A stretch of DNA of 64,000 nt from Tumebacillus sp. BK434 (GCF_004340785.1 NZ_SLXS01000008.1:62001-126000); one strand, 5' to 3'; counted from the first letter of the stretch, positions 1 through 8,728 are shown. Numbers and translations are program-made. Notes: generated by a model from the letters alone, not told the origin.

Positions 1-60
1 GGCGAGTTGGACGTGCTGCTGAAGAATATTGTAAAGCGGTTTGAAGAGTTGCTTGGTTAA
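1..60 (+). CDS. 3' end of an unidentified gene
   Basis: The window opens inside a reading frame of 19 codons ending in TAA at 58-60, with C-terminus KRFEELLG. It is followed at once by a strong terminator, which supports a real gene end. The fragment is too short to assign to a family. In B. subtilis the gene before yabG is ksgA, but this tail does not obviously match it. Confidence 0.5.
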   Translation, partial: GELDVLLKNIVKRFEELLG

Positions 61-67
61 ATCGAAG

Positions 68-97
68 AAGACCTGTCCAAGGACAGGTCTTTTTTAT
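68..97 (+). terminator. Rho-independent terminator
   Basis: A 10-bp perfect stem (agacctgtcc / ggacaggtct) with a 2-nt loop is followed by a T-run. It closes the gene entering from the left edge. Confidence 0.85.
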
Positions 98-145
98 ATA
101 CTAATTATGCAGTAACTTCAAGTTCCTTACAAAAGGGGAAGTTTC

Positions 146-2365
146 ATGAAGCTGACTATCGACCACTCGAAACTGATCGACGCACCGCTGGATGCGGCGC
201 AACAAGAGCCAAGCCCGATTCTCTATAATGATTTGAAAGCGGACATCGAAAGGCTCGCCTACGACCTTTTGAAAGGTCCAACAGCTTCGTATCTGATCTC
301 CGGTTATCGCGGCGCAGGCAAATCTTCTTTTACAAACGCCGTGCAGGAACGAGTAATGAGCTCAGTAACTGACCGATGCCTGGTCTTCGTTCCTGTCAAC
401 ATCATGCGAAAAGACGACAAGTGGCTGCGCACGATCATACGCAATACAGTGTCGGAAATCGATAAGAACAAAACTGTCAAGCAGAAGATCCCGGTCTGGA
501 TATGGGAAAATATGAAATTGTTGTTTGAGCGTACATTTCATGATGTTACCGACTCTTCCAAATTGGGTTCCGCGATGGAGAACGCGACAAGTGTTGATTT
601 GGAGTTGGATCTCACAAAAATTGGGCAATTGGTGACGGTGTTCAGTGTTTGGGCTGGCCTTTCTTTGGCAACTCCTTTGACGATCGAAATGGTTACGAAC
701 AGCACGAATCCCTGGCTGCAGTTTTTATCGCCGTTTGCCATCTTGTTATTTGGAGTGTACGGGATGTTGAAGACCGCGACGCTCAAAAATTCCACGAAAC
801 GTACCTTGAGCAAATCGAAAAGTCGTGATATCAAGTCCCTCTACGATGACGAGATCGCCGAATACCGCTTGCACGAAATGCAGCGGGAACTGCAGAAGAG
901 AGGGATTGAACTGGTTTATGTCTTTGATGAGTTCGATAAGATTAATGACGGGGATGTGAAAGATGTTCTTTCGATTCTGAAACCGTTTATGCTATCGGGC
1001 AAGGCCAGCTATCTGATTTTGAGCGGGCAGCAATTGTTTTACAGATTTCACAACTCGGCGATGGAAGACGATCCGATCGTGGCGACATTGTTCTCCAAGT
1101 CCTATCATGTACCGTTGCATTCTCCGGAGACGTTCCGCGCTTTTTTTGAGAATCTCGTCGTCAACCAAGATGGCGTGTTGTCTGAGGCGGCTATGCAGTA
1201 TGTAGATGCGAAGATCTTGGCTTCAAATCGTTCGTTGCGCAAATTTATCAATCTAATCCGTCAGGATCTTGAATGGGAAGGCGAGAAGGCGGTGATTCGG
1301 CTGGAGCCTGCGTCGGAGCAGCCCATACAATCGTGGCGTTTCCGTGCTCGGGTGCTCGCTTCGATCGAGAGCATTGTAGAGACGATGCTCCAAATATTCC
1401 CGGAAAAGCGCGCGGTCAACGATTTTTATATCTCACAGCTCTATATTTGGGTGCAGCGCATGTTTTCTTTTGATACAAAGCCTTTTAGCAAAGAGAGCAT
1501 CTATGATTACGTGCGTGATTACGCGGATAGTGTCACTCCGAACGGGAGCAGGGAGTATCTAAATTTCCTCTGCAGCAACTTATTAGAGCATCTGATCTCA
1601 GAAAGGCTGCTGGTTGAGAGGGAGGAACCCAATAAGTATCATTGGAATCAGGCATTTGACTCATTTAGTGAGCAAATACAGGATGTAGAGTTGCAAGAAA
1701 TGCCTGTTCATGTGGCTGCAGAAGCGGATACGTTTTATAAGCGCTTTCATGAACTCGATTCTTTTTGCTTTCGTCAGCTAGACTGTGGAGTTTCCCAGGC
1801 GATGTCGCATGGTGTGTTTTCAGAAAATGAACGATCTATGTTGCACAAGGTCTTAGCAATCAAAAGCGCTTTGGATACGTCTTCCCGTCCCGTCAGTACT
1901 GAGGAATTAAAATATGAAGGGATATTTGCGATTAACCGTTTGATCGGGAAATTGGCGGAACTTATGGCTGAACATCATTTGCGCAAGGTTCTAAATCCAA
2001 TCGGCTATGCAGTAAAACGTGTGAAGGATTTAGCTGCGGATTTTATAGCAACTACGATTGAGAAGAGTGAACCTCAACTTATCTTTGAAATTAAGTATGG
2101 GAAGCTAAACAGCAACTTGGTTCGTAACGTGGTTTCTAAGCTGATACGCAGTTTACGAATGCTCAACTTTGAAACGTCAAAACAGAATCATGCTTTATTG
2201 GTGTGGTTTGTACAAGAGTATACCTTTGATCTTTCATCTCGATTGGAGTTGGAGGAATTGGAAGGGTTTGTGCATTTGATTTTAGTCAGAGCAAACGATA
2301 TGAGTGAACTGGACGCAGCCATTCAAAAGATTATCCCCGAAAAGAAAAACGCCATCGACGCATGA
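146..2365 (+). CDS. Membrane-associated P-loop ATPase with possible nuclease-like C-terminus
   Basis: This 739-residue protein has a Walker A motif GYRGAGKS at residues 53-60 and a Walker B-like ELVYVFDEFDK at 255-265, typical of KAP/STAND-like or Orc1/Cdc6-like AAA ATPases. Two hydrophobic segments lie between them (about 161-183 and 189-209), so the ATPase is probably anchored in the membrane by an insertion in its core, as in KAP-type NTPases. Near the C-terminus an FEIKY stretch (about 647-651) sits after a strand containing AADFIA. This resembles the (D/E)xK half of a PD-(D/E)XK nuclease, an inference from a short motif. The start follows an aaaagggg Shine-Dalgarno. The gene stands alone with its own terminator and interrupts the normal neighbourhood of yabG. 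A defence or DNA-processing role is possible but unproven. Confidence 0.8.
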   Translation: MKLTIDHSKLIDAPLDAAQQEPSPILYNDLKADIERLAYDLLKGPTASYLISGYRGAGKSSFTNAVQERVMSSVTDRCLVFVPVNIMRKDDKWLRTIIRNTVSEIDKNKTVKQKIPVWIWENMKLLFERTFHDVTDSSKLGSAMENATSVDLELDLTKIGQLVTVFSVWAGLSLATPLTIEMVTNSTNPWLQFLSPFAILLFGVYGMLKTATLKNSTKRTLSKSKSRDIKSLYDDEIAEYRLHEMQRELQKRGIELVYVFDEFDKINDGDVKDVLSILKPFMLSGKASYLILSGQQLFYRFHNSAMEDDPIVATLFSKSYHVPLHSPETFRAFFENLVVNQDGVLSEAAMQYVDAKILASNRSLRKFINLIRQDLEWEGEKAVIRLEPASEQPIQSWRFRARVLASIESIVETMLQIFPEKRAVNDFYISQLYIWVQRMFSFDTKPFSKESIYDYVRDYADSVTPNGSREYLNFLCSNLLEHLISERLLVEREEPNKYHWNQAFDSFSEQIQDVELQEMPVHVAAEADTFYKRFHELDSFCFRQLDCGVSQAMSHGVFSENERSMLHKVLAIKSALDTSSRPVSTEELKYEGIFAINRLIGKLAELMAEHHLRKVLNPIGYAVKRVKDLAADFIATTIEKSEPQLIFEIKYGKLNSNLVRNVVSKLIRSLRMLNFETSKQNHALLVWFVQEYTFDLSSRLELEELEGFVHLILVRANDMSELDAAIQKIIPEKKNAIDA

Positions 2366-2380
2366 TCGGTGGCGTTTTTT
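2348..2380. terminator. Terminator between convergent genes
   Basis: A 10-bp stem with one G-T pair (aacgccatcg / cggtggcgtt) is followed by six T. It ends the ATPase gene and overlaps the 3' end of the convergent glycosyltransferase gene. Confidence 0.8.
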
Positions 2381-3185
2381 ACTTGGTGTCCTTTACCAGC
2401 CGGTTCAAAAACCGATCCAACAGATCAAACCTCCGCTCCGAGTGATACCCGTCGAACACGTGTCCCCGATACTCCCGGGTCCGCACTCTTCCCTCCAGCA
2501 GGCAATGCGCCTCCAGCAGATCGCCGATGATCGTTTCGCGGATCTTGTCGAAGTGCGCAGGCTCCTTGTGAGCCGATCCTAATCTTGAGTGCGGGATGTG
2601 TGCCAGAGCATCCACTGTCAGACCCTCTTGCCGGGCGTAGGCGAGGACTAAGGGCGGGATGGCGAGGTAGTGGGCGGGGATGTCGCGAAGGAGGCGGCGA
2701 GAGACGATATGGGGGCCGTGGGAGGGGCTGCTGAGGCCGAGGCGGGGCTCGAGGCCCAGCTTGCGGTTGAGCGAGCTTCTCAGGCGCAGGAGCGGGTTGC
2801 GCGTTACATCCAGCCGATGTGCCGTGCCGTAGGTGTCGGTCAGGCTCAGGTCGAGCCGGAAGCGCACCGTATCGGCCACGAGCTTCTGTAGCTCATGGCG
2901 GTGATGCCCGATCAGGTCGCCGTCGTAAAACAGCACGTGCTCCGCCCCTTGTCTGTACGCATACGCCGCGCCCACCGCGCGCGGGACGTCGAAGCCGAGC
3001 GGCTCGCGAAAGCAGATCACCGTCAGATCGGCTTCCCGCAGCGCCCGTGCCTCCTGCAGCGTGCTGTCCTCGCAGCCGTTGGCGACGACGATGATCTTCT
3101 CAGCCCCGGCGAAGCGGACCGTCTGGATCGCCACCCCGATGCGCTTGCTCACATTGCGAGCCGGTATCACGGCATACACAAGCAT
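2379..3185 (-). CDS. Family 2-like glycosyltransferase
   Basis: The 268-residue protein opens with a nucleotide-sugar-binding Rossmann-like segment (AVIPARN, about residues 5-11; IIVVANGCED, 31-40). A DGD triad at about 88-90 fits the DxD metal/sugar-nucleotide site of GT-A enzymes. No membrane segment is evident, so it is likely cytosolic. The start follows a strong gggaggtga site on the minus strand. It is divergent from yabG, and a weak CATATCATG element lies just upstream, so sporulation expression is possible but not shown. The sugar and acceptor cannot be deduced. Confidence 0.8.
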   Translation of the reverse strand: MLVYAVIPARNVSKRIGVAIQTVRFAGAEKIIVVANGCEDSTLQEARALREADLTVICFREPLGFDVPRAVGAAYAYRQGAEHVLFYDGDLIGHHRHELQKLVADTVRFRLDLSLTDTYGTAHRLDVTRNPLLRLRSSLNRKLGLEPRLGLSSPSHGPHIVSRRLLRDIPAHYLAIPPLVLAYARQEGLTVDALAHIPHSRLGSAHKEPAHFDKIRETIIGDLLEAHCLLEGRVRTREYRGHVFDGYHSERRFDLLDRFLNRLVKDTK

Positions 3186-3232
3186 TCACCTCCCGTTTCC
3201 GTCATGATATGCAGAAAAACCCCTGACAAGTG

Positions 3233-3260
3233 ACCAAAGCCTTTCCCCGTTCATAAAATA
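3233..3260 (+). promoter_or_regulatory. Sigma-K promoter of yabG
   Basis: AC at 3233-3234, a 17-nt spacer and CATAAAATA at 3252-3260 match the sigma-K consensus AC-N16/17-CATAnnnTA in full. The B. subtilis orthologue is also sigma-K dependent. Confidence 0.75.
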
Positions 3261-3280
3261 CGGCGAAAGGAGGAGCTGCC

Positions 3281-4141
3281 ATGTGGAAAGTTGGCGACCT
3301 CGTCGCGCGGAAGTCCTATGGAAAAGACATCTGCTTTCACATCGTCGAGCTGGACAGAATCGGCCAGTCGGCCGTGCTCAAAGGCGTCGAAGTGCGCCTG
3401 CTCGCAGATGCTCCCTGCAGCGACCTGGAGAAGCTCAGCGACAAAGAGCTGCAGGACTACGTCGCCGGCTACACCCGCGAAGAGGATGACGTGCTGCGCC
3501 TGATCCGCTCCCGCCGCATGATCGAGGAGGAAAAGCGGCTGATGCGCTCTGACATAAAGTTTCGCGACAACCACGATTTTTTTGAGAAGCCGGGACGGGT
3601 TCTGCATTTAGACGGAGACGGTTCCTACCTGGAAAAATGCCTGATGTTCTACGAGGAACTCCGCATCCCGGCGATCGGCCATCACGTGCCGGAATCCCGC
3701 ATGTCGGAAGTTCTGCCCCACTTTCTCGAACAGTACCACCCTGACATCCTGATCCTGACCGGCCATGACGGCCTGCTGCGCAAAGGTCAGGATCTGGCGA
3801 ATGTCTTCAACTACCGCAACACGGAGAACTTCATCAAGGCGGTCAAAGCGGCGCGCAAATACGAGCGCTCCTTCGACGACCTGATCATCTTCGCCGGCGC
3901 CTGTCAATCGCATTACGAATCCCTGCTCGACGCCGGAGCGAATTTTGCCTCCTCGCCGCACCGCATATTAATCCACGCCCTCGACCCGGTGTTCATCGCC
4001 GAAAAGATCGCCTACACGCCGATCAACCAGACGGTGAACATTTTCGATGTCGTCAAATCGACGATCACCGGCACCGACGGGCTCGGCGGCGTGGAATCGC
4101 GGGGCAAATACCGCATCGGATTGCCCCGCTCTCCGTATTAA
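3281..4141 (+). CDS. yabG: Sporulation-specific protease YabG
   Basis: YabG is a mother-cell cysteine-type protease that processes spore coat proteins late in sporulation. This 286-residue product matches the family in length and across its whole sequence, beginning with the typical MWKVGDLVARKSY N-terminus. The aaaggagg site lies 6-7 nt before the ATG, and a perfect sigma-K promoter lies just upstream. It is followed by veg, as in B. subtilis. Confidence 0.95.
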   Translation: MWKVGDLVARKSYGKDICFHIVELDRIGQSAVLKGVEVRLLADAPCSDLEKLSDKELQDYVAGYTREEDDVLRLIRSRRMIEEEKRLMRSDIKFRDNHDFFEKPGRVLHLDGDGSYLEKCLMFYEELRIPAIGHHVPESRMSEVLPHFLEQYHPDILILTGHDGLLRKGQDLANVFNYRNTENFIKAVKAARKYERSFDDLIIFAGACQSHYESLLDAGANFASSPHRILIHALDPVFIAEKIAYTPINQTVNIFDVVKSTITGTDGLGGVESRGKYRIGLPRSPY

Positions 4142-4236
4142 AACGAAAGGAGGAGAAATTTAGAGTATCAAGGAGAAGAACGAACTTTCTGATAACTTAT
4201 TGGAAATAAATGATTGTAATTCCTTCGTAAAGCCCA

Positions 4237-4266
4237 TTGACAGTTTTTTTGGCGCGCTGATATAAT
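4237..4266 (+). promoter_or_regulatory. Veg promoter P1 (sigma-A, extended -10)
   Basis: TTGACA at 4237-4242, an 18-nt spacer and TATAAT at 4261-4266, preceded by TGn. Both hexamers are perfect. Confidence 0.85.
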
Positions 4267-4277
4267 TATTAACTTTC

Positions 4278-4307
4278 TTTGACAAAGTTCGTCAAACATG
4301 CTACACT
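4278..4307 (+). promoter_or_regulatory. Veg promoter P2 with inverted repeat
   Basis: TTGACA at 4279-4284, 17 nt, and TACACT at 4302-4307 form a second tandem promoter. TTTGAC at 4278-4283 and GTCAAA at 4291-4296 form an inverted repeat over its -35, a possible operator. Confidence 0.6.
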
Positions 4308-4332
4308 GGTTCTTGGAAAGAGGTGGTGTGTG

Positions 4333-4620
4333 TTGTCAGCGAAAAACGCACTAAACGAGATTAAGCGCAGCCTTGACCGTCATGTTGGTGAGAAGATTTT
4401 GCTGCGCGCCAATGGCGGACGCCGCAAAACCATCGAACGTACCGGCGTTCTCGAAGAGACATACCCTTCTGTATTTGTTATCAAGTTAGATCAGGAGAAC
4501 TCCTTTAAGCGAGTCTCGTACAGCTATGCGGACATCCTGACCGAAACGGTTGAATTGATGGTCTGCAACGATGAAGGTCATGTACGCCTGACCTATTCGC
4601 AAGGGATCTTAGAAGCATAG
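4333..4620 (+). CDS. veg: Veg protein
   Basis: Veg is a short, highly expressed protein of spore-formers that stimulates biofilm gene expression in B. subtilis, reportedly by counteracting SinR. The 95-residue product has the family core [14 protein letters not shown] and [14 protein letters not shown]. The chosen start is TTG at 4333, six bases after aaagaggtgg; a GTG at 4330 is too close to that site. The second tandem promoter sits just upstream. A SinR-like gene and a TasA-type locus are present at 38705-43754, so a Veg-SinR link may operate here. Confidence 0.92.
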   Translation: MSAKNALNEIKRSLDRHVGEKILLRANGGRRKTIERTGVLEETYPSVFVIKLDQENSFKRVSYSYADILTETVELMVCNDEGHVRLTYSQGILEA

Positions 4621-4646
4621 AATGATGGGGATTCTACCCCGCCGAA

Positions 4647-4678
4647 GCCTTTCACAGGTATGTGAAAGGCTTTTTTTA
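4647..4678 (+). terminator. Terminator of veg
   Basis: A 10-bp perfect stem (gcctttcaca / tgtgaaaggc) with a 4-nt loop is followed by seven T. Confidence 0.9.
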
Positions 4679-4812
4679 TTTGAGACCTCAAAATAAATAG
4701 GAATTAGTAGGCTAATAATAGGAATAATCTTCTGTTTCGGTAGAGCAGATGAGGGTGTGTTAATTTTGTTTATTATATTAATATTTATGCAAGAAAATAT
4801 GGATGTCTTTTC

Positions 4813-4867
4813 TTGACAATACCAATAAACATAATATATCCTTAAACTAGGAGATGTAAATTTCCTA
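4813..4867 (+). promoter_or_regulatory. Promoter and possible operator of the Panacea gene
   Basis: TTGACA at 4813-4818, 16 nt and TATATC at 4835-4840 form a plausible sigma-A promoter in an AT-rich gap. An inverted repeat TAGGA (4848-4852) / TCCTA (4863-4867) falls at the expected transcription start, where an autorepressor could bind. The rest of 4690-4930 shows no further structure. Confidence 0.45.
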
Positions 4868-4939
4868 CTCTGTTCTAAGATCAGTCATAGTCGGTTATTC
4901 TAAATGTAGAATTCATCATTGAGGATTGGAGGGGATTGT

Positions 4940-5398
4940 ATGAGCGCACTGAGAGTGGCTAGATATCTCTTGACCAAATCTTCACCAGGAACAGATCGAG
5001 CAATAACACATCTTAAACTACAGAAATTGGTGTATTATGCTCAGGCTTGGCATCTCGTCTTGAGAGAAGGTAGGCCTTTGTTTCATGAGGAGATTGAGGC
5101 TTGGGTACATGGACCTGTGTGCCCAGTACTTTATTACGAATATCGCAAATATGGTTATTCAGAAATACCGCAAGAGAGGGATATTGTATTTTTGCCGTTA
5201 GATCAGATAGAGATTATTGATGCAATTTGGGAAGTGTACGGCTCCTATAGTGGAAGATATTTAGAGCAACTGACACACCAAGAACTACCTTGGAAAGAAG
5301 CCCGTGAGGCATTACAAGAAAATGAACCATCAAATAAAGTAATATCACACAAAAGCATGGCTGAATATTATTCTAAACTATTAGTAGGGGGCGAGTGA
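4940..5398 (+). CDS. Panacea (SocA-like, DUF4065) domain protein, putative antitoxin
   Basis: The 152-residue product has the Panacea/SocA hallmarks: LKLQKLVYYAQ at about residues 25-35 and EAWVHGPV at about 53-60. Panacea domains neutralise many unrelated toxins in PanAT pairs, and Caulobacter SocA is a proteolysis adaptor and antitoxin for SocB. The ATG at 4940 follows ggagggg; an in-frame start seven codons upstream has no such site. The gene is AT-rich unlike its neighbours and interrupts the conserved veg-sspF order. It lies 46 bp upstream of a large membrane-protein gene that may be its partner. The domain is clear; the antitoxin role is inferred. Confidence 0.85.
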   Translation: MSALRVARYLLTKSSPGTDRAITHLKLQKLVYYAQAWHLVLREGRPLFHEEIEAWVHGPVCPVLYYEYRKYGYSEIPQERDIVFLPLDQIEIIDAIWEVYGSYSGRYLEQLTHQELPWKEAREALQENEPSNKVISHKSMAEYYSKLLVGGE

Positions 5399-5444
5399 AT
5401 CTTGCTCTCTATGTTTTTTATGCATTGTAATAGGAGGGGTTTTG

Positions 5445-7385
5445 ATGTTGTTTATTGGAATAATATATTTGTTCATATTTCTAGGTATTTGTTATTTGAT
5501 CCTCAATTCCATTTTAAATTTACGTCGACGTGAATTTGAGACGACAAATGTTGTGAAAAAGAGTTTTACAGAAAAAATAAATGGATTAACACGACTTTTC
5601 CTCGGATTCTTTTTACAAGTGGTCGCAACGCTGCAATTGTTTTTCACATTACTGAGCAGATTACTGATGGAAAGAACATGGATTGGGATAATTACTCTAG
5701 TAGCCATTTTTGTTATCATATGGAATGGGGTTCCTGTCTATGATGGGCACCTCAACTTGAAGTATTATACTGAGATCTTTACGAAACTCGGTATCCTGAA
5801 CCCAAATGATATTCAAACCCTAAATTTTATTAACACAACCTCGAAAACCTTCTTAGTCATTTTTGGAGCTGCAATTCCGTTCTTCTATTTTACTTACCGT
5901 GAACAAAAAGCAACCTCAGCTAGTAGTATTATATCTAAAACAAATTCACTAATTATGTTTGTTGTTTTTTTTCTGCTCTCTCTGCCGTTCGCTTTCTTTT
6001 TAAACAGAATCTTAGCACAGTATGGAAGGACAAGCAGTCTGCTGATTTCTTCCCAAGAAGAAGCAAGAATAAGTATATGGGTAGTGTTTTCTGTTTTTGC
6101 TTTTATTTATTTCATTCGAGCAATAAGAGATCTTTTAAGAAGTATAAACTTAAGGCTTATGCTTAAGGATCTTGTTAAGAAGATTGATGACATGTTTTTT
6201 ACAGTCTCGTTTGTGAGGTTTAAGATCGCAAGGAAAGAAATATATGAAGATCTACACACGCACATAGAAAGTATTTATCAATTACTTGCATTTTGTATTG
6301 AAAAAAATATCGATAACGTCTTTGACGCAAATTATGGGAAATGGATGGATGTTGTTCGAGATCTTTTGGAAACACCGCGGTTAAGATTTATTCACGAGAC
6401 TGTTTTGTATGAAGTTCTTCATACAAAAGATCCGGAAAAATTTGAAAACCTGTATCGCTCTATTCTTGATAAACACATTTCTCTAATAATGACTTGTTAC
6501 AAAAACCATAAAATTGAGAGGGGTCATCAATGTGTGTCCTCTTTTCAGAACCTTAATCCACGTGTTGATGAATTGAGAGTGATTTTTATGGACGCTTTAC
6601 ATGAGCTAACTGTTTTGTTGTTCAACAATGAGCAAGGGGGATTACGTACAATTCTCCAGAGCCTGGAGGAATTATCGGTTGAAAACAAATTCGTTGAGAA
6701 GAACGCAGTAATAATGATATATAAGTCCTTAATACTTAGGGCTATTCAAAAAAATGACCCAATTGTACTGGCCTCAATTTCCAACTCGTTGTTAAATAGT
6801 ATAGGAGACCCAATTGGTAAAGAGACACAAAACGCTATTGCAAAGAAACTTTTGAGAAGTCATATAAAAAAGTGGAAACTCATGGAGGATGAAGCGGGGA
6901 AAAGTAGTGTTTTTATGATTATGCAGGCAATCCTCAAGAGTATAGAACTATCTCATCATCAGTGTTCGGGTTACCTAATAAAATTTTTAGCAACCAATTT
7001 TGAACCGAATATGACCAGTGAGATATTCAATGTTTTTGTAAGGAATAGAGCTGTAGATAATCCGTTCTTAAAACAAAGAAAACTTTATAGAGCGATCGAT
7101 TTCTCTTTCCCGTATAACAAAAACACGCTCGATTATTGTGTTGCTAAATTAATTATCCTTATATATGGCCACCAATTGTATCTGTCGCAAAAAGGGATTG
7201 TTATAGGCTTTGAACAAAATTCCCTAATTGATATTAGGACTCTTGGAAATAAATATAACGATTATCTGTTTCGATCTATAAAAGAGTCAAAAGGTGCATA
7301 TCGACTTTGGTTTTTGTCAGATGAAAAGTTTATGGTAGATCTTAAACATAGATTTATGGTAGCTGCTGTAAAAAATATACTTTAA
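5445..7385 (+). CDS. Large membrane protein of unknown function next to the Panacea gene
   Basis: I do not recognise the family of this 646-residue protein. The N-terminal third has about five to six hydrophobic segments (near residues 1-24, 47-72, 78-95, 132-148, 164-188 and 208-226). The remaining 400 residues are soluble, charged and mostly helical, without a visible catalytic motif. The ATG at 5445 is five bases after taggagggg; a TTG three bases earlier is too close. Base composition is strongly AT-rich, like the preceding Panacea gene, so both probably arrived together. It could be the effector of a toxin-antitoxin or defence pair, by context only. Confidence 0.75.
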   Translation: MLFIGIIYLFIFLGICYLILNSILNLRRREFETTNVVKKSFTEKINGLTRLFLGFFLQVVATLQLFFTLLSRLLMERTWIGIITLVAIFVIIWNGVPVYDGHLNLKYYTEIFTKLGILNPNDIQTLNFINTTSKTFLVIFGAAIPFFYFTYREQKATSASSIISKTNSLIMFVVFFLLSLPFAFFLNRILAQYGRTSSLLISSQEEARISIWVVFSVFAFIYFIRAIRDLLRSINLRLMLKDLVKKIDDMFFTVSFVRFKIARKEIYEDLHTHIESIYQLLAFCIEKNIDNVFDANYGKWMDVVRDLLETPRLRFIHETVLYEVLHTKDPEKFENLYRSILDKHISLIMTCYKNHKIERGHQCVSSFQNLNPRVDELRVIFMDALHELTVLLFNNEQGGLRTILQSLEELSVENKFVEKNAVIMIYKSLILRAIQKNDPIVLASISNSLLNSIGDPIGKETQNAIAKKLLRSHIKKWKLMEDEAGKSSVFMIMQAILKSIELSHHQCSGYLIKFLATNFEPNMTSEIFNVFVRNRAVDNPFLKQRKLYRAIDFSFPYNKNTLDYCVAKLIILIYGHQLYLSQKGIVIGFEQNSLIDIRTLGNKYNDYLFRSIKESKGAYRLWFLSDEKFMVDLKHRFMVAAVKNIL

Positions 7386-7388
7386 TCT

Positions 7389-7421
7389 AGGGCAATTCAC
7401 TATGAAACAGTGAATTGCCCT
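7389..7421 (+). repeat. 13-bp perfect hairpin after the membrane-protein gene
   Basis: AGGGCAATTCACT (7389-7401) and AGTGAATTGCCCT (7409-7421) are perfectly complementary with a 7-nt loop. No T-run follows, so it is an imperfect terminator at best or a boundary palindrome of the insert. A looser nested inverted repeat (TGGTAGT / ACTACCA, 7454-7488) follows. Confidence 0.6.
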
Positions 7422-7523
7422 ATTCACTATCTGGTACATGTAACGAGCTGTAATGGTAGTAGATATCCCATCTTTGGGCACACTACCAGGGAACGTCACA
7501 ACAGCCAAGGAGGGGATTGGAAC

Positions 7524-7703
7524 ATGGGACGCAGACGCGGCGTGATGAGCGAATCGCTGAAGTATGAGCTGGCCAAAGAGCTCGGTTTTTACGACACGGT
7601 TCAAAAAGAAGGATGGGGCGGCATCAAAGCCAAAGATGCAGGGAACATGGTCAAGCGCGCGATCCAGCTGGCCGAAGAAGCGATGGCGCGCAACAATCAA
7701 TAA
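7524..7703 (+). CDS. sspF: Alpha/beta-type small acid-soluble spore protein SspF
   Basis: This 59-residue forespore protein binds and protects spore DNA. It begins [17 protein letters not shown] and has the [17 protein letters not shown] segment typical of SspF. The ATG at 7524 follows an aaggaggggatt site. In B. subtilis sspF directly follows veg; here about 2.8 kb separates them. I could not find a clear sigma-G promoter upstream. Confidence 0.93.
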   Translation: MGRRRGVMSESLKYELAKELGFYDTVQKEGWGGIKAKDAGNMVKRAIQLAEEAMARNNQ

Positions 7704-7730
7704 CCTTCATACCGGCATGGCGTTCAGCGG

Positions 7731-7757
7731 CCAGGGCTTTTGCGGCCCTGGTCTTGC
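7731..7757 (+). terminator. Possible terminator of sspF
   Basis: ccagggc / gccctgg form a 7-bp stem with a 7-nt loop, but the following tract is only loosely T-rich. An outer pairing of catggc with gccatg may extend it. Confidence 0.4.
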
Positions 7758-7879
7758 CATGTTCTTTTCAACCGGGTGCAAACAGGGATGAATAAGCGTT
7801 CCGCTTCTCTGGGAAGACTGTCAACCTGAAGCAGTATTTCCAAGTGCCAGCAAACAGGGACGTAAGGAGGCAAAACTTC

Positions 7880-8728
7880 GTGAGCAAACGACCGGGCAAG
7901 TTGGTCATCATCGGCGGCGCAGAGGACAAAAAAGGCGATATGGAGATCCTCCGCGAAGTCGTGCGGCTCGCCGGGGGGAAACATGCGCGCATCGTCGTGA
8001 TGACGGTCGCCACCGAATTGCCGATTGAAGTCGGCGCCGACTACATCGAGATCTTCGACCAGATCGGCGTCGCCGATGTGCGAATGTTTGACGTGTCCAC
8101 CCGCGAGGCTGCCAATGCGAATTCGGCGATCAAAGCGGTGGAGGACGCCACCTGTGTCTTTTTTACAGGGGGTGATCAGGTGCGTGTGACAAAACTGCTA
8201 GGCGGTACGCGAATGGATGCAGCTTTGCATAAGCGGTTTGAAGACGGATTGGTGCTGGCCGGCACAAGCGCCGGCGCGTCGATGATGTCGAGCACGATGA
8301 TCGTGTCCGGCATCGGCGAGACCAATCCGAAGATCGGGGTCGTGGACATGGCGCCCGGCATGGAGTTTGTGCCCGGCGTGGTGATCGATCAGCATTTCGC
8401 CCAGCGTGGACGGTACGGCCGGTTGTTCTCCGCTGTGGCGCAGTACCCGCACCACTTAGGCCTTGGCATCGATGAAAACACGGCGATCGTGGTCGAAGGT
8501 CAGGCGTTTGAAGTGATCGGGGCCGGCGCCGTCAGCGTGATCGACGCGGGAAGGCTCTCGTATACGAACTTGGAACAGGTGCGTCACGGCGATGACCTGG
8601 CGCTTTGCGGCGTCACGGTGCACATCTTGCCAAAAGGTCACCGCTTTCATCTGCGCGACCGCGCACCGCTACTACAACAGGACACAGCCAACACGTCCGA
8701 ACCAACACGAGGAGTGGACAACGAATGA
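7880..8728 (+). CDS. cphB: Cyanophycinase
   Basis: CphB is a serine exopeptidase (family S51) that cuts cyanophycin into beta-Asp-Arg dipeptides. The 282-residue product has the nucleophile motif GTSAGAS at 128-134 (Ser130), close to Ser132 of the Synechocystis enzyme, and the family start KLVIIGGAED. The GTG at 7880 follows gtaaggagg by nine bases. The stop overlaps the cphA start by four bases (ATGA), indicating translational coupling. It implies storage or recycling of this nitrogen/arginine polymer. Confidence 0.95.
   Translation: MSKRPGKLVIIGGAEDKKGDMEILREVVRLAGGKHARIVVMTVATELPIEVGADYIEIFDQIGVADVRMFDVSTREAANANSAIKAVEDATCVFFTGGDQVRVTKLLGGTRMDAALHKRFEDGLVLAGTSAGASMMSSTMIVSGIGETNPKIGVVDMAPGMEFVPGVVIDQHFAQRGRYGRLFSAVAQYPHHLGLGIDENTAIVVEGQAFEVIGAGAVSVIDAGRLSYTNLEQVRHGDDLALCGVTVHILPKGHRFHLRDRAPLLQQDTANTSEPTRGVDNE

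Noticed and set aside
7420-7523. Sigma-G promoter for sspF
   Set aside because: CACACTA occurs near 7480 but no acceptable -35 is at the right distance.
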